A stretch of DNA of 40,000 nt from Glandiceps talaboti (Eukaryota > Hemichordata > Enteropneusta > Spengelidae): the NCBI RefSeq assembly GCF_964340395.1, contig NC_135567.1:11511984-11551983 (forward strand), given 5' to 3'. Below are positions 1 through 10,729 of the stretch, piece after piece. How positions within the stretch are numbered: the stretch's first letter is position 1; each line of letters opens with the position of its first letter. The translations under genes were made by a program, and so were the position numbers. Below the pieces are notes generated by a model that searched no databases, was not told the origin of the DNA, and was given only the letters and a program-made list of their open reading frames with translations.

Positions 1-1843
1 GACAGAGAGTGACAGATGTATGGATAGTATGACTGCAGGATATTCTCGACAACGCAAAATAAATTGTGTGATACTGTAACACAGACAGCAACAATAATTT
101 CAATCGTCATTCGCCTTTAAGTCATAGGGGACAAAATCAGGACGGTTGTTTTACTTGTATGTTTGATAACACAACATTACTATAAGAAACACAACACACC
201 CAAGACAAGTAGAATTATAGTTAATATGCATTTTTTTCATAACTTTTAAAATATTATTTACACTGCAAACACAGTTACACTTCAATCTGTATTACATACA
301 TACAGAGACAGTAACTTAACAAACTGACCACATCTGACATTGTACTGTATATGTACGTACATCATTCATGTCATGCTATGAGTGACCATGTTAGTACTGT
401 TGCTTGGCTGGTTTACTTAAACATAATTGAAAACTTATTAAAGTACAACATTGTACAGATGTAACATAGTCATAACTCGTTCAGTATTCATATATTGTTT
501 AGTAAAATGTAACTTGTACATTATATGTATGTTAAGTCACATTTAGTAATCCACCAGAGCAACGATGGTCATATCGGGAGGCCAATCTTGACAAATTGAG
601 AATGAGAGTTTTTTGAAAGGTGGATTCATCTCAACTATAGTCATTGCAAGAAATTGGATTTTGATTTCTGAATACCGAATGACAAATAATTGTTCGATAC
701 AGTTACATGTGAAGGTTAGCGGTTGAAACAGTTCTATCTGAACTCCGGTTAGTCCTGAGTTAGATTTTTTGTTACCAGGGAAAAGGGGCTAGTATCATCT
801 GTACTTGTACATGGTCAGTCATTATTTATTCTGACCAGTGTGACTATCAGGTAGGAGTCCTGCATCAAATGAATTCACCCTGACATAATGACGTCATGGG
901 CTTATCCATTCATGTCGTCCATATACCTTCACACGTCACAATGGTTGTCATGGTAGCATGTCACGAATATACCAAACGTGCAATACGGAGTATGTTGAGT
1001 GGTCTACGCATTCAAAATGTATTTTTGAATACTGGAGGAAGAAACATAAAATAAAAATATGCGTTTCTTCGACGTTTTGTAACCACTGCATGTAAAAGAC
1101 ATGCGGGAAGTCATTACCTTTTTTTTGTAAACTACAAAGGTAAAGAGGTAGAAAGTTAACTGGACTATCCTAGATGAAGAATTGACGAACATAACTGAGA
1201 ATAATAGGACACATATTGTTAGTTTAAAACGCCATCACCCTAGGCTGATGTAAAACAAAATTGGTGAAGCTCAAAAATAGTTCATTTTAAGCCTATTCCA
1301 AGGTCTTCTTTTACTTAGTTCATCAGGGAGACTTCATTGGTAGTAAAAGAAGATGTGGACATACTTAACATACAAAGAAGAACGATTATATTACCAAATG
1401 TGTATCATTAATGTATATGTGGTTATTCATATACCACCATTGCTTGTAGCTGTATTAGTACTCGCCTTTTATAAAAATAGAAAATAATATATGTAACAGC
1501 GCTCAGGTGCATCTTATCACTCACACACTATTAGCATTGCAGTGAAATACGGAAAACAGTATTACACACATGAGTGCAAATATATCCGAAAATATTCCAA
1601 TATAAGAAATGATATGAAAAGATTTAAACTTTTCAGAAATTTGTTCAAATTAATTTTCCCCCATAAACATACATAATAACAAGAGAATATCCCATGACTC
1701 TTGATTGACCGAGAGCCAGAAATATTTACACGCATGATTATGGTGCTGCACTTATGTTACTTGAGCTTATGGGGGGTACGGCTGCAGAGAACAACACAAA
1801 CAATTATGTGTCATAGGGTAGTGTAATTATCGTATGACTTGTA

Positions 1844-1876
<33 letters not shown>

Positions 1877-2280
1877 GTGGCGGTGGTTGTGGTGGTGGTG
1901 GTGGTAGAATATCAATGACATGTACTATACGTTGTTATGATTGCTTAAGATCGATTTTCTAATATAATTAATTGGTAGTTTATGATTTCCGCTGCTACAC
2001 TGATTTTCTTCTACGATTATTGTCGAGTCTTCATCTATGACAGATTGTGATATCAGTTAACCAACAAAAATGGATCTAAAATGAAACAAATGCATAAACA
2101 GGATTAAAAAACCATTACTAGTATTGCAATATACCAAATCTTCGGGAGAATATAAAACAGTTATATTATCTCTGCAATTTCTATATCATTAGATGAGAAT
2201 GACATTAAATATATATTAGTAAATCATATCTTCTTAAGAGGGTTGAATTTACATTTCCTGGGTCATACATATTAATTAAT
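1..2280. other. Non-coding, no recognised gene
   Basis: AT-rich DNA without a convincing exon on either strand. It holds a short (ATA)n and (GGT)n tract at 1845-1906 and a TGACGTCA palindrome at 889-896. The last exon(s) of the minus-strand tandem-domain gene could lie here, but I could not identify one. Confidence 0.6.
1845..1906. repeat. (ATA)n followed by (GGT)n microsatellite
   Basis: About ten TAA/ATA units run directly into GGTGGT units. Simple trinucleotide repeat. Confidence 0.9.
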
Positions 2281-2402
2281 GATATTTGATTAAGAACATT
2301 TACAAGGAATATTTGAAAAGAAGAATATCCTTTGATATAACCGTATTCGAAATGATACAATGTTCCGAACATGGCCTACACCCATGCATGCACGCGCGCG
2401 CA

Positions 2403-2413
2403 CACACATACAT

Positions 2414-2444
<31 letters not shown>

Positions 2445-2771
2445 TGCACACGCGAAAACACACACACATGCATCCAACCAACCACCCATCGATCCAGACA
2501 TCCAGACATACATACATACATACATACATACATGCATACATGCATGCATGCATGCATGCATACATACATACATACATACATACATACATACATACATACA
2601 TACATACATACATGCATACATACATACATGCATACATGCGTACATACATACATTCATACATACATACATACATACATACATACATACATACATACATACA
2701 TACATGCATACATACATACATACATACATACATACATACATACATACATACACACACACACATACATACAT

Positions 2772-2804
<33 letters not shown>

Positions 2805-3350
2805 TGCACACGCGAAAACACACACACATGCATCCAACCAACCACCCATCGATCCAGACATCCAGACATACATACATACATACATACATACATACATACA
2901 TACATACATACATACATACATACATACATACAAACATACATACATACATACATACATACATACATACATACATACATACATACATACATACATACAAACA
3001 TACATACATACATACATACATACATACATACATACATACATACATACATGCATGCATACATGCGTACATACATACATTCATACATACATACATACATACA
3101 TACATACATACATACATACATACATGCATGCATGCATGCATGCATGCATTCATGCATGCATGCATACATACATACATACATACATACATACATACATACA
3201 TACATACATACATACATACATACATACACACAAACGAAAATACATACATACATACATACATACATACATACATACATACATACAAACGTACATGCATACA
3301 TACATACATATATACATACATACATGAATACATACATACATACATACCTG
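2403..3350 (+). repeat. (CATA)n satellite-like array, about 0.95 kb, with internal higher-order copies
   Basis: Nearly continuous tetranucleotide CATA with variants CATG, CACA, CAAA and CATT. A non-CATA block of about 85 bp is present twice, exactly 360 bp apart (about 2429 and 2789). A second marker (CATACATGCG ... CATTCATAC) recurs about 424 bp apart (2631 and 3055). All long open frames here (IHTYIHTY on plus, MYVCMYVC on minus) are artefacts of a 4 bp repeat. Confidence 0.95.
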
Positions 3351-4154
3351 GTTTACAGTAAAAGTATCGTACATGCTACAGTTACAACGACCAAAAGTGT
3401 TGACATATATGATTTCACAGCACCTATTCAGACGAAAATATATAGAAAACATATATATATTTGTTATTGCACGAAACATAATGAAATAAAACTGAAAATG
3501 AAAAGCATACCGTCATGTGCTTTTAATTTAGCTTTTGGAAGTTCAAGTGAAGGATGCAGCAAAGCATACGAGAATTACATGAATTTTATTTTTCGTTTCT
3601 TACACGCACTTTCTATTTACGTCAATCAAAACAAATAATGAAATAAACAATAACATGAATACAGTTAGACTACTCCGTCCTTGGACAATAAAACTAACAT
3701 TAAAATAGGCCATATAAAAATATATTGTGTTTCGATGTCCCCATCCTGAACATTCTTTTTTCAGCAAAAGGGTAAACTTATCACAATTTACTACATCTAT
3801 TCCCCAAAGAATTTTGGGTTACTCTCTCTAAATCACAACGATGTTATTTCAGCCTATTACAGTACAGTCTGTATATTGTGTTTGTCTACTTTTGAATCAC
3901 AAAATTGTCTTCATTTACTTCTTGTACACCTCATCAACTGTTACAGAAATATTGTGACTAACGAGTATTTTGTTTTGGGGTCAAAGTAATAAAAAAAAAA
4001 TTTAAAATCGAATTAAATTCCGACCTACCCCCCCCCCCCCCCATATAGCCATACTATCGGAAACAAACATTATGTTTGGCTTAAATCAGTAGCTGTACCC
4101 AAACCCTACAATTTATACAATTTTGTTCACCCTGTATTGCTTAAGTAATCTTAC
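3351..4154. other. Non-coding; polyC tract
   Basis: No exon recognised. Contains a 15 bp run of C at 4028-4042. This lies 3' of the last identified exon of the minus-strand gene and is presumably intron. Confidence 0.6.
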
Positions 4155-4553
4155 CAGCTGGGCAGTTGTCTGTACTGACGGCGGACAGGTCAAAGATAAT
4201 ACACGAATCGTCATTGGCTGGATTATCGTCCCCTTCTACTTGAATAACAACACATAGGTGAGTGTAGGTGCCGTCACATCCGCTACTAGGTGCCTCTATT
4301 GCAATATTACCACCAGTTATCTCTTGACCACCATCGGGGGTGACATCAATGTTTACCATATGATCACCAACCTTTATAGGTGTTGCATCGTTGTCTTCAA
4401 AATTCGCCTTGTTTGAGTAGTGGAATTGTACTTCTGTAACTTTGCCACCAAGCCCACCAGCATCACAAACTTGGAGATTAAAATCAATGCTGTCTGTAGT
4501 ACTGCATGCTATCGCATCGGGACTCGAAATGGACAGTGTACCAGAAGCGATAT
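4155..4553 (-). CDS. Domain exon 5 of tandem Cys-rich protein
   Basis: 133 codons, phase 1 at both ends, with acceptor TTTCACAG and donor GTAAGA. The translation starts DIASGTLSISS and ends TDNCPA(G), with no stop inside. Six cysteines: AIAC, QVCD, SGC, THLC, DSC, NCPA. The strand 'VTEVQFHYSN' and 'HLCVVIQV' pair it with the exon at 8227-8637. The donor shows that the protein continues downstream, but no further domain exon with the conserved start or CPG/CPA end is visible between 1 and 4150. The next exon is therefore either of another type or outside the window. Confidence 0.75.
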
Positions 4554-4744
4554 CTGTGAAATAGATGCGATATTGGTTTTATAGTTAATTCTAATGACTT
4601 GATTAATTAACTAAGTATTGAATTTACTTGCAATTCGAATTTGACCCCCATAAAGCGAGCGATTATTCAACCAATCAACTAACTAATCAGTCAACCAATA
4701 AACCAACCGAACTATCGACTCATCATACAGCAGTTAAAGCACGA

Positions 4745-4894
4745 GCGCACCAACCAACCAACCAACCAACCAACCGACCAATTACTAAATAAATAAACAA
4801 ATAAATAAATAAATAAATACAATATAATACAAACAAGCAAACCAGCCAGCCAGCCAACTAATTAATTAATTAATTAATTAATTAATTAATTAAT

Positions 4895-4945
<51 letters not shown>

Positions 4946-4950
4946 ATAAC

Positions 4951-4999
<49 letters not shown>

Positions 5000-5120
5000 A
5001 ATTAATTAATTAATTAATTAATTAAAAAACTGGTTGGCTGTATGTATAGATGAATGGATAGTTGATGAATGGATGGATGGACGAACGGACGGACTGATAG
5101 ACAGCCAGCCATTCAAATGC

Positions 5121-5163
<43 letters not shown>

Positions 5164-5235
5164 TATAAACAAACAATTAGAGATAGACAAAACAAACAAA
5201 CAAACAAACAAACAAACAAACAAACAAAGAAGCAA
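4745..5235. repeat. Mosaic of about ten adjoining short microsatellites in an intron
   Basis: In order: CCAA (about 4751-4776), AAAT (4785-4818), CCAG, AATT (4858-4895), ACTA (4896-4944), AAAT (4945-4995), AATT (4996-5024), GGAT-like (5050-5075), GACA (5121-5163) and AAAC (5189-5227). They follow each other with almost no unique DNA between them. The whole lies in the intron between the domain exons at 5374 and 4553. Confidence 0.92.
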
Positions 5236-5373
5236 TTGGAGATAGACAAAGGACATGCTTTTTGCTTTTGAGTTGACGTGGTTTTGATAGCAAAAGTGTT
5301 ACTATGTTCAAATTCAACACACTTTGTAAATAACAGATGACCCAATAGAAAATAAGTTGCGGTATAAAATTAC

Positions 5374-5781
5374 CCGGGCAAGTTTTAGTCCCAGCGGTGT
5401 TGCTACCAGACACGAAATCAGCGCAAGCCTTATTGTTAGCTGGGTCATCGTCCACCACTTCAATCTCTGCACACAGTTTTTCTAATACATCACAGTTCGC
5501 TGTATCTAAAGTCACAGTTGCAGTGAGACCAGTGTAAGAGGTGTCGACCTCCGTTAGTATTGTAGACCCGACTGGAGCTTCGGTTCCACCTGCTGTTACC
5601 TCAGTGGTTGTTGTTGTGCCACTAGCATCACTGAAATACACTTTGACGGCAGTAGGTACAACCCCATCTCCACTGACAGTGTATGCGAGGTTGAACACTA
5701 CTGATGTAGCCTCTCCTGCAGTAAATCCGTCCATAGTAGGATCTGGAGTAGTTAGTGTGAATGTCGTTGCATGTATATCAC
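5374..5781 (-). CDS. Domain exon 4 of tandem protein, divergent, lacks first Cys pair
   Basis: 136 codons, phase 1 at both ends, with acceptor CTCGTAG and donor GTAATT. It keeps the family end (CADF ... TKTCPG), the 'LCAEIEV' strand and the 'DDDPANN' turn, so it belongs to the same series. The two N-terminal cysteines are both missing: the usual 'IPC' position reads DPTMDGFTAGE, and 'HVCD' is replaced by NLAYTVSG. The sequence is rich in Thr and Val and has the repeat TTTTTEV. A reverse-strand open frame of 100 codons over the same DNA is a shadow. Confidence 0.7.
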
Positions 5782-6116
5782 CTACGAGTTTAGAAGAATG
5801 TTGCATTAATTTCAAAATGATCATGATATTGACTACGTGTTGATAGATGATGAACCGCATATCTCCATATAAGAAAACTTAAAGTTATGTGAAACTTACT
5901 GAACATACAGTGCACCACAGAGACACGCCAATTTATTGTTTATGTAACATAAATCAGTCTATATAGTATTTGGTCTAAGGATATTTGTTAGTATATATGC
6001 CCTACAAGGCACACCTAACCGAGAAACTATAATTATTGCAAAAAGGCCGATTGACTGTGAAGACATCGTGAGGTCGGTACATAAACAGAAAGTCGAAGCA
6101 AGGAGTTAACTCTCAC

Positions 6117-6533
6117 CTGGACAGTTTTTCGTGCTACCTACACCAGGATCAAGTTTTATACACGACACGTCGTTTGTTTCTTCCTCGACATCAACGCTTT
6201 CATCATCGTCTTCTGTCACGTCAATAACTGCACAAAGATGATCCATTGTTGCACAATCCTCGTCATCAGTCATGGTTACTTTGCCTTGTATTGTAGTATG
6301 GCCACCACCTGATGACACGGTTGCTTTCCTCTCGAGGCCAACTTTATGTTCCCCTGATTTCTTTGTAGCGACGTTGTTGAAGTCTTCACTATCGGTGTAA
6401 TAAAATTCTACCTCTTCCACGTAGCCACCATTCCCCAAAACGTCACACACATGTAAATCAAAGTCGACTTCAGTTGAAGCTTTACAGGGTATTGGCTTGT
6501 CACTGTTTATCAACATTATTCCTGAAGCGAGGT
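6117..6533 (-). CDS. Domain exon 3 of tandem Cys-rich protein
   Basis: 139 codons, phase 1 at both ends, with acceptor TTCTGCAG and donor GTGAGA. The translation starts DLASGIMLINS and ends KNCPG. The cysteines are PIPC, HVCD, EDC, DHLC, VSC, NCPG. The last-strand turn is unusually acidic, with a run of Asp and Glu (around TEDDDESVDVEEET) where sister domains have a short 'DDFSETND'. That suggests a flexible or Ca2+-binding loop, though this is inference only. It is the closest relative of the exon at 6661-7053. Confidence 0.78.
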
Positions 6534-6660
6534 CTGCAGAATACAATCGGAAATTATTAACAAAAACAACAAATGTACGTTTCTTGAGATTAATTTACAA
6601 TAACAAGAGAATTTTACTAAAATACAAACGCACAAATAAAAAAGATGTATTTTCCCATAC

Positions 6661-7053
6661 CTGCAGGGCAATGGTTTGTGCTAACATCTGCCAGGTCAAG
6701 GGGAATGCACGAGTGGTCATTTGTTTCTGAGAAATCATCGGTTACTGTGATTACTGCACACAGATGATCAAGTAATCCACATCCCGTGGCATCAGACATA
6801 GTTACTGACTTGGCTGTAAACGTGTGTCCTCCGTCCTTTGATATAGTTACTGTAAGTCCAGCATCATTTGGTCCAGATGTTGTGATTTCCTCGTCATTGA
6901 AGTCGTCTTTGTCCGTGTAGTAGAATTCAACCTTAGTAATAGTTCCTCCCTCTTCGCCAACATCACATACATGAAGATCAAAATTGATAACAGTATCTGC
7001 TACACATGGTATAGCGTCTTCCGTCCGATTAACCAAGATACCCGTTGCTAGGT
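6661..7053 (-). CDS. Domain exon 2 of tandem Cys-rich protein
   Basis: 131 codons, phase 1 at both ends; the acceptor reads GAGAAAG and the donor GTATGG. The translation begins DLATGILVN and ends NHCPA(G). All six family cysteines are present: AIPC, HVCD, TGC, DHLC, DHSC, HCPA. The strand 'FDLHVCDVGEEGG' and 'VEFYYTDKDDFN' are close to those of the neighbouring exon at 6117-6533. This makes the two a likely recent tandem exon duplication, and only a 127 bp intron separates them. The acceptor is weaker than the others but is the only one that keeps the frame and the conserved start. Confidence 0.78.
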
Positions 7054-7159
7054 CTTTCTCTATCAAAGGGATACAACCGATTATTTATATATAATTACAT
7101 AAACAGTAGAAGGTAACTAAATACAAATTATTCTGGATGATTATTTTAAAAGTGGAACC

Positions 7160-7167
7160 ATTTGTAT

Positions 7168-7250
<83 letters not shown>

Positions 7251-7306
7251 TTTTATTTATTTATTTATTTATTTTTTTATTTTTTTTTTTTTTTTGGGGG
7301 GGGGGG
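7160..7306. repeat. (TTTA)n, then polyT and polyG
   Basis: About 27 TTTA units, then a T run of about 25 and 11 Gs at 7296-7306, in the intron between domain exons 1 and 2. Confidence 0.95.
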
Positions 7307-8226
7307 TTTTATAACAGCCAAACTTTTACTTGTCAAGTAATTCATTGAATATTATAAAACATAATTTTTGTAATTAAATGGAATCAATGATAAATCAATT
7401 AACTTCTCACAATCTAAATACTTAGTATTTAAAAAAACAAGATGACTTCTTAGATGTATGAATATATGATAAGCATTGGAATGCATGATAAACAATTGTA
7501 CAATGCAGAAAAGGACGTAGAAATACTATGTTGCATCGAAAATTATTGCTTATAAAAAACTGCCACAGGATACTGTTACTTCCACAATGCGGATCATATA
7601 ATATTATCGTATTTGTCATCTGATATGATTCATAGAAAACAATGTAGAGTTAGCAAATAAGAAAATTGAAAATTACGATGCCTATAATGTGATTGATAGC
7701 CTATAGACAACTTCAGTAACCATGTCGTAATATGGACACTGATTTAGAAAAATTAAAATATGGTGTGTTTCCCATAACCTAACTTACCTTATTTTGGACC
7801 CCCGACCCACATTGTTTGTATCTAAAAAGGTGAAAAACTCTACTTCTAATCCGGCGTACAGCTTCATGTCTTTGGCCCATCTGTGGTGACTTTGGTAAAA
7901 ATCGTATTCCAGACAGAAACCAGGTCTTTTTAGACTATAACAGCAAAGTCAGCATAGCGTGTTCATCTACTTAACTTATAATAGTCTTCACTTACCGCTT
8001 TCACACCTCATCAAACTCTATTGTGGCCGACAAATATCTTATCATGAAGTTGGTAATTTGAAAAAAAAATTCAACCTATATACCGTATTTCTGGAGTCAT
8101 GAAGTCATCAGAAAAACAAAACATTTTTAGCCTAAGGATTGGACATCTAGCTTCTTTCTGAAAAACTATTTTCCAAGTTAAACACAGTAAAAATTGCATA
8201 ACTATTAAGAGTCAATGGACACACAC
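7307..8226. other. Intron, nothing recognised
   Basis: Rest of the 1.17 kb intron between domain exons 1 and 2. I checked the minus strand for a further domain exon (the conserved D-L-A-S-G start or CPG end) and found none. Confidence 0.55.
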
Positions 8227-8637
8227 CTGGACAGTTTGTGGTACTTGGTGATGTGAGTCCGAAGAGGATGCAAGAATAGTCATTGCTTTGCAGATCGTCC
8301 CCCACACCACCCTCGCCATTATCTATGGTGATAACAACACACAGATGTGATTGTGAATCACATGTTGGATGTACAATGTTCACTGTGTCTCCAACGAAGG
8401 AGTAGAAGTCACCGGCTGCTACTGGAATATTACCATCAGTGGGTGTAAACGTTCCTACCTGTTCGTTCGGTAGAGTAGTTCCGTCGTTTGAGAAATGGAA
8501 CTGTACCTCTTTGATATCGGCTTTAGTATCACCAATGTTGCAAACATCGAGATTAAAAGTAATATCTTCAGTTTTGGCAGTACTGCATACAATTACTCCC
8601 GAGGGAATTGTTAATTCCCCTGAAGCAAGGTCGAAAG
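8227..8637 (-). CDS. Domain exon 1 of tandem Cys-rich protein
   Basis: 137 codons between a CACAG acceptor and a GTGTGT donor, both phase 1. The translation starts AFDLASGELTI and ends TTNCPG. Six cysteines are visible: one in GVIVC, one in LDVCN, one in HPTC, one in SHLC, one in DYSC and one in NCPG. The core VQFHFSN strand and the 'HLCVVI' strand match the exon at 4155-4553 most closely, suggesting the two come from a common ancestor apart from the central pair. The acidic 'DDLQSNDYSC' segment corresponds to the D/N-rich turn before the last strand of the domain. The intron downstream, towards 7053, is 1.17 kb and holds a TTTA array. Confidence 0.75.
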
Positions 8638-8724
8638 CTGTGAGGGGAGACAAAATGTAAAGATCAGCCGTCACCTATGTTGACAATCGTGCAATGTATA
8701 GGAAAGTACACACAATGATGAACA

Positions 8725-8918
<194 letters not shown>

Positions 8919-9482
8919 GTCTTTCTCTTATGATTTTCAAATGTTTAGAATTCGTTTTTCATTGTGTTGTAGGAAAATGGTCGGCGTTGTTTCCCCAGTT
9001 ACTTGTAGTCTCCCAAGGGGCTTGTGTTAGTCACTAGCAAACACCTGTTAGTGACCGTTGATATGCGGTCACAAAATGTATTAATAACAGCAAATCAAAG
9101 GAGAACGATGACAGGTCAAAACGTTACTGGTTTGTCACAGCGAATGAATGCACGTGAGTATTAATGACGTCATAGGGCAACATCAAAGCTGACTGACCGA
9201 CAAAGAAATCTCGCGCTCATCTTCCATGTCATATATATATATATTTTAAATATATCACGTGTCCCAATTCTAGCCAATGACAATATTTGTAAATCGGCGA
9301 GGTGTAATTAAATCATGTTACTTTATTAAATTTGATTTGCAATTGAAATATTTGATGACAATTGTTGTCCTATTAGATAATGTCAGTTTATACTATGTTA
9401 TATGATCGATTATTGAGGAGCAAGTCAAACGGTGTTACAACGAGTACACCCTAAACTAATCTGCTCGGGTTTTGGTACTTAC
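8919..9482. other. Intron; contains a TGACGTCA palindrome
   Basis: Rest of the intron between the signal-peptide exon and domain exon 1. A CRE-type TGACGTCA site lies at 9165-9172. No exon seen. Confidence 0.55.
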
Positions 9483-9556
9483 TGTCAGACCCATACATTT
9501 CTGGTGTTATCCACAGGATTATAATAGCGCTAAGAAGTCTTCCTAAACGTGGGTTC
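9483..9556 (-). CDS. Signal-peptide-like exon of the tandem-domain gene
   Basis: On the minus strand a pyrimidine tract ending in TTTTAG is followed by 74 bases without a stop, then a strong GTAAGT donor. The exon encodes 24 whole residues with the hydrophobic run LLSAIIILWI preceded by two arginines. This is the layout of a signal peptide, and it lies directly upstream of the first domain exon. It ends in phase 1, matching the phase needed by the exon at 8227-8637. It starts with one base completing a codon, so an upstream exon must supply the Met. Reading back without splicing meets an in-frame TGA before any Met, which supports the acceptor. It could be a membrane anchor instead of a cleaved signal. 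Confidence 0.55.
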
Positions 9557-9767
9557 CTAAAAGGGAAAAATGTTACTCATTAAATAAGAATATAGGTAAA
9601 GAGCTCTGCCTCTATGTATTATATATGACAAAGCAGTGTTTTGCGTAATTTACCAACTTTAGACCTGCTTTTTAAACAGACCACACAGTGAGAGGGTCAC
9701 GAGATATGTATTTGGTTGATTTATTCTCTTATACCGATTTGCAACTCTTTCTGTTCATTATTGTTAG

Positions 9768-10087
9768 GTAAATCCATCGCAAAACGTGCAAAGCGTTTGA
9801 ATTTTAGTACAATGGAAGATGCGCAGTATAATGTCACTTTACATGTTGTGTTTGGTTATTTTACATTCATAATTGTTTCACGGATTATCTTATATGCAGG
9901 AATTTTTGTCACTGCATATCATCATATCACTGGCAATGGATGCTATATAAATAGTTTAATATTCATATACACAGATGGCAGATTGAAACAATACTGTGAC
10001 GTGCTGTTCTGTCTGAAAGCCCTTCCCCAAAGTAGATGTCCATTTTACACTCATGGAATATACTCACGAGTTCAAATCGTTATGTAG
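9768..10087 (+). pseudogene. Possible C-terminal fragment of a 7TM receptor
   Basis: An open frame of 123 codons (9716-10087) contains a basic segment (AKRAKRLN), a 25-30 residue hydrophobic segment (FGYFTFIIVSRIILYAGIF), a short polar loop, and INSLIFIYTDGRLKQY followed by a Cys. This order resembles TM6, TM7 and helix 8 of rhodopsin-family receptors. The usual NPxxY reads NSLIF and the TM6 CWxP motif is absent. A pyrimidine-rich acceptor-like site ends at about 9767. The match is loose and could be chance in AT-rich DNA. If real, it is a degenerate relic or a last exon whose upstream exons are not visible. Confidence 0.2.
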
Positions 10088-10729
10088 TTTAGCAAAAGTA
10101 TTTATATTCTGTTCTATAATTCCAATTTTAAAAATAATATAAATATCGCAATGTTTCAATGAGTCATTACATCGAGATATTGTTTCCCTGATAAACGAAT
10201 GCAACAAAGCTTTTTAAAGTTATATAAATTATCGTTGATGATATCTTAATGAAGTTCAGCAAAGCTAAAGCTAAATCATCTAAATCAGTTATCAATGCTG
10301 CTGACTAGACAGAAGAAGACGGATGTCGAAAAAAGGCCACATTATAGTTTCAGCCACATACTGAAATAATAAATAATATTCTCACGACAGCAGTTAATAC
10401 ATAAAAATGCCACTTAGAAAATATGTTGAATCCAATGATATTGCTTGTCACGAATGCACAAAGTTTGATATCGCACGGTCACCTATGATAAGGATGGACA
10501 CACATCCTCCCTTCCTCTTTTGCAATTTGGTTTAATAATAATAATGATAACTTTATTTGCCATGTGCCAAAAATAGCATTGGAAATTGATTTTTCACACG
10601 AGCTCATAAAAGAAACAAATCGGGAATAAAACTGACAATAAAATAATAAAGACACAACAGACAATAAGAAACACACACGGTACTAAAAAACAATAAAAGA
10701 CAAGTTGTTATAAAACAGGCACTAGATGA

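Noticed and set aside
1004-1192. Minus-strand open frame with a hydrophobic stretch and KKK, considered as a last transmembrane exon of the tandem-domain gene
   Set aside because: The nearest acceptor gives the wrong phase and a stop when joined in phase 1.
2286-3638. Open frames up to 450 codons (IHTYIHTY / MYVCMYVC)
   Set aside because: A 4 bp repeat without stop codons reads open in several frames on both strands; there is no complex sequence apart from the flanks.
5541-5843. Plus-strand open frame of 100 codons
   Set aside because: Antisense shadow of domain exon 4.
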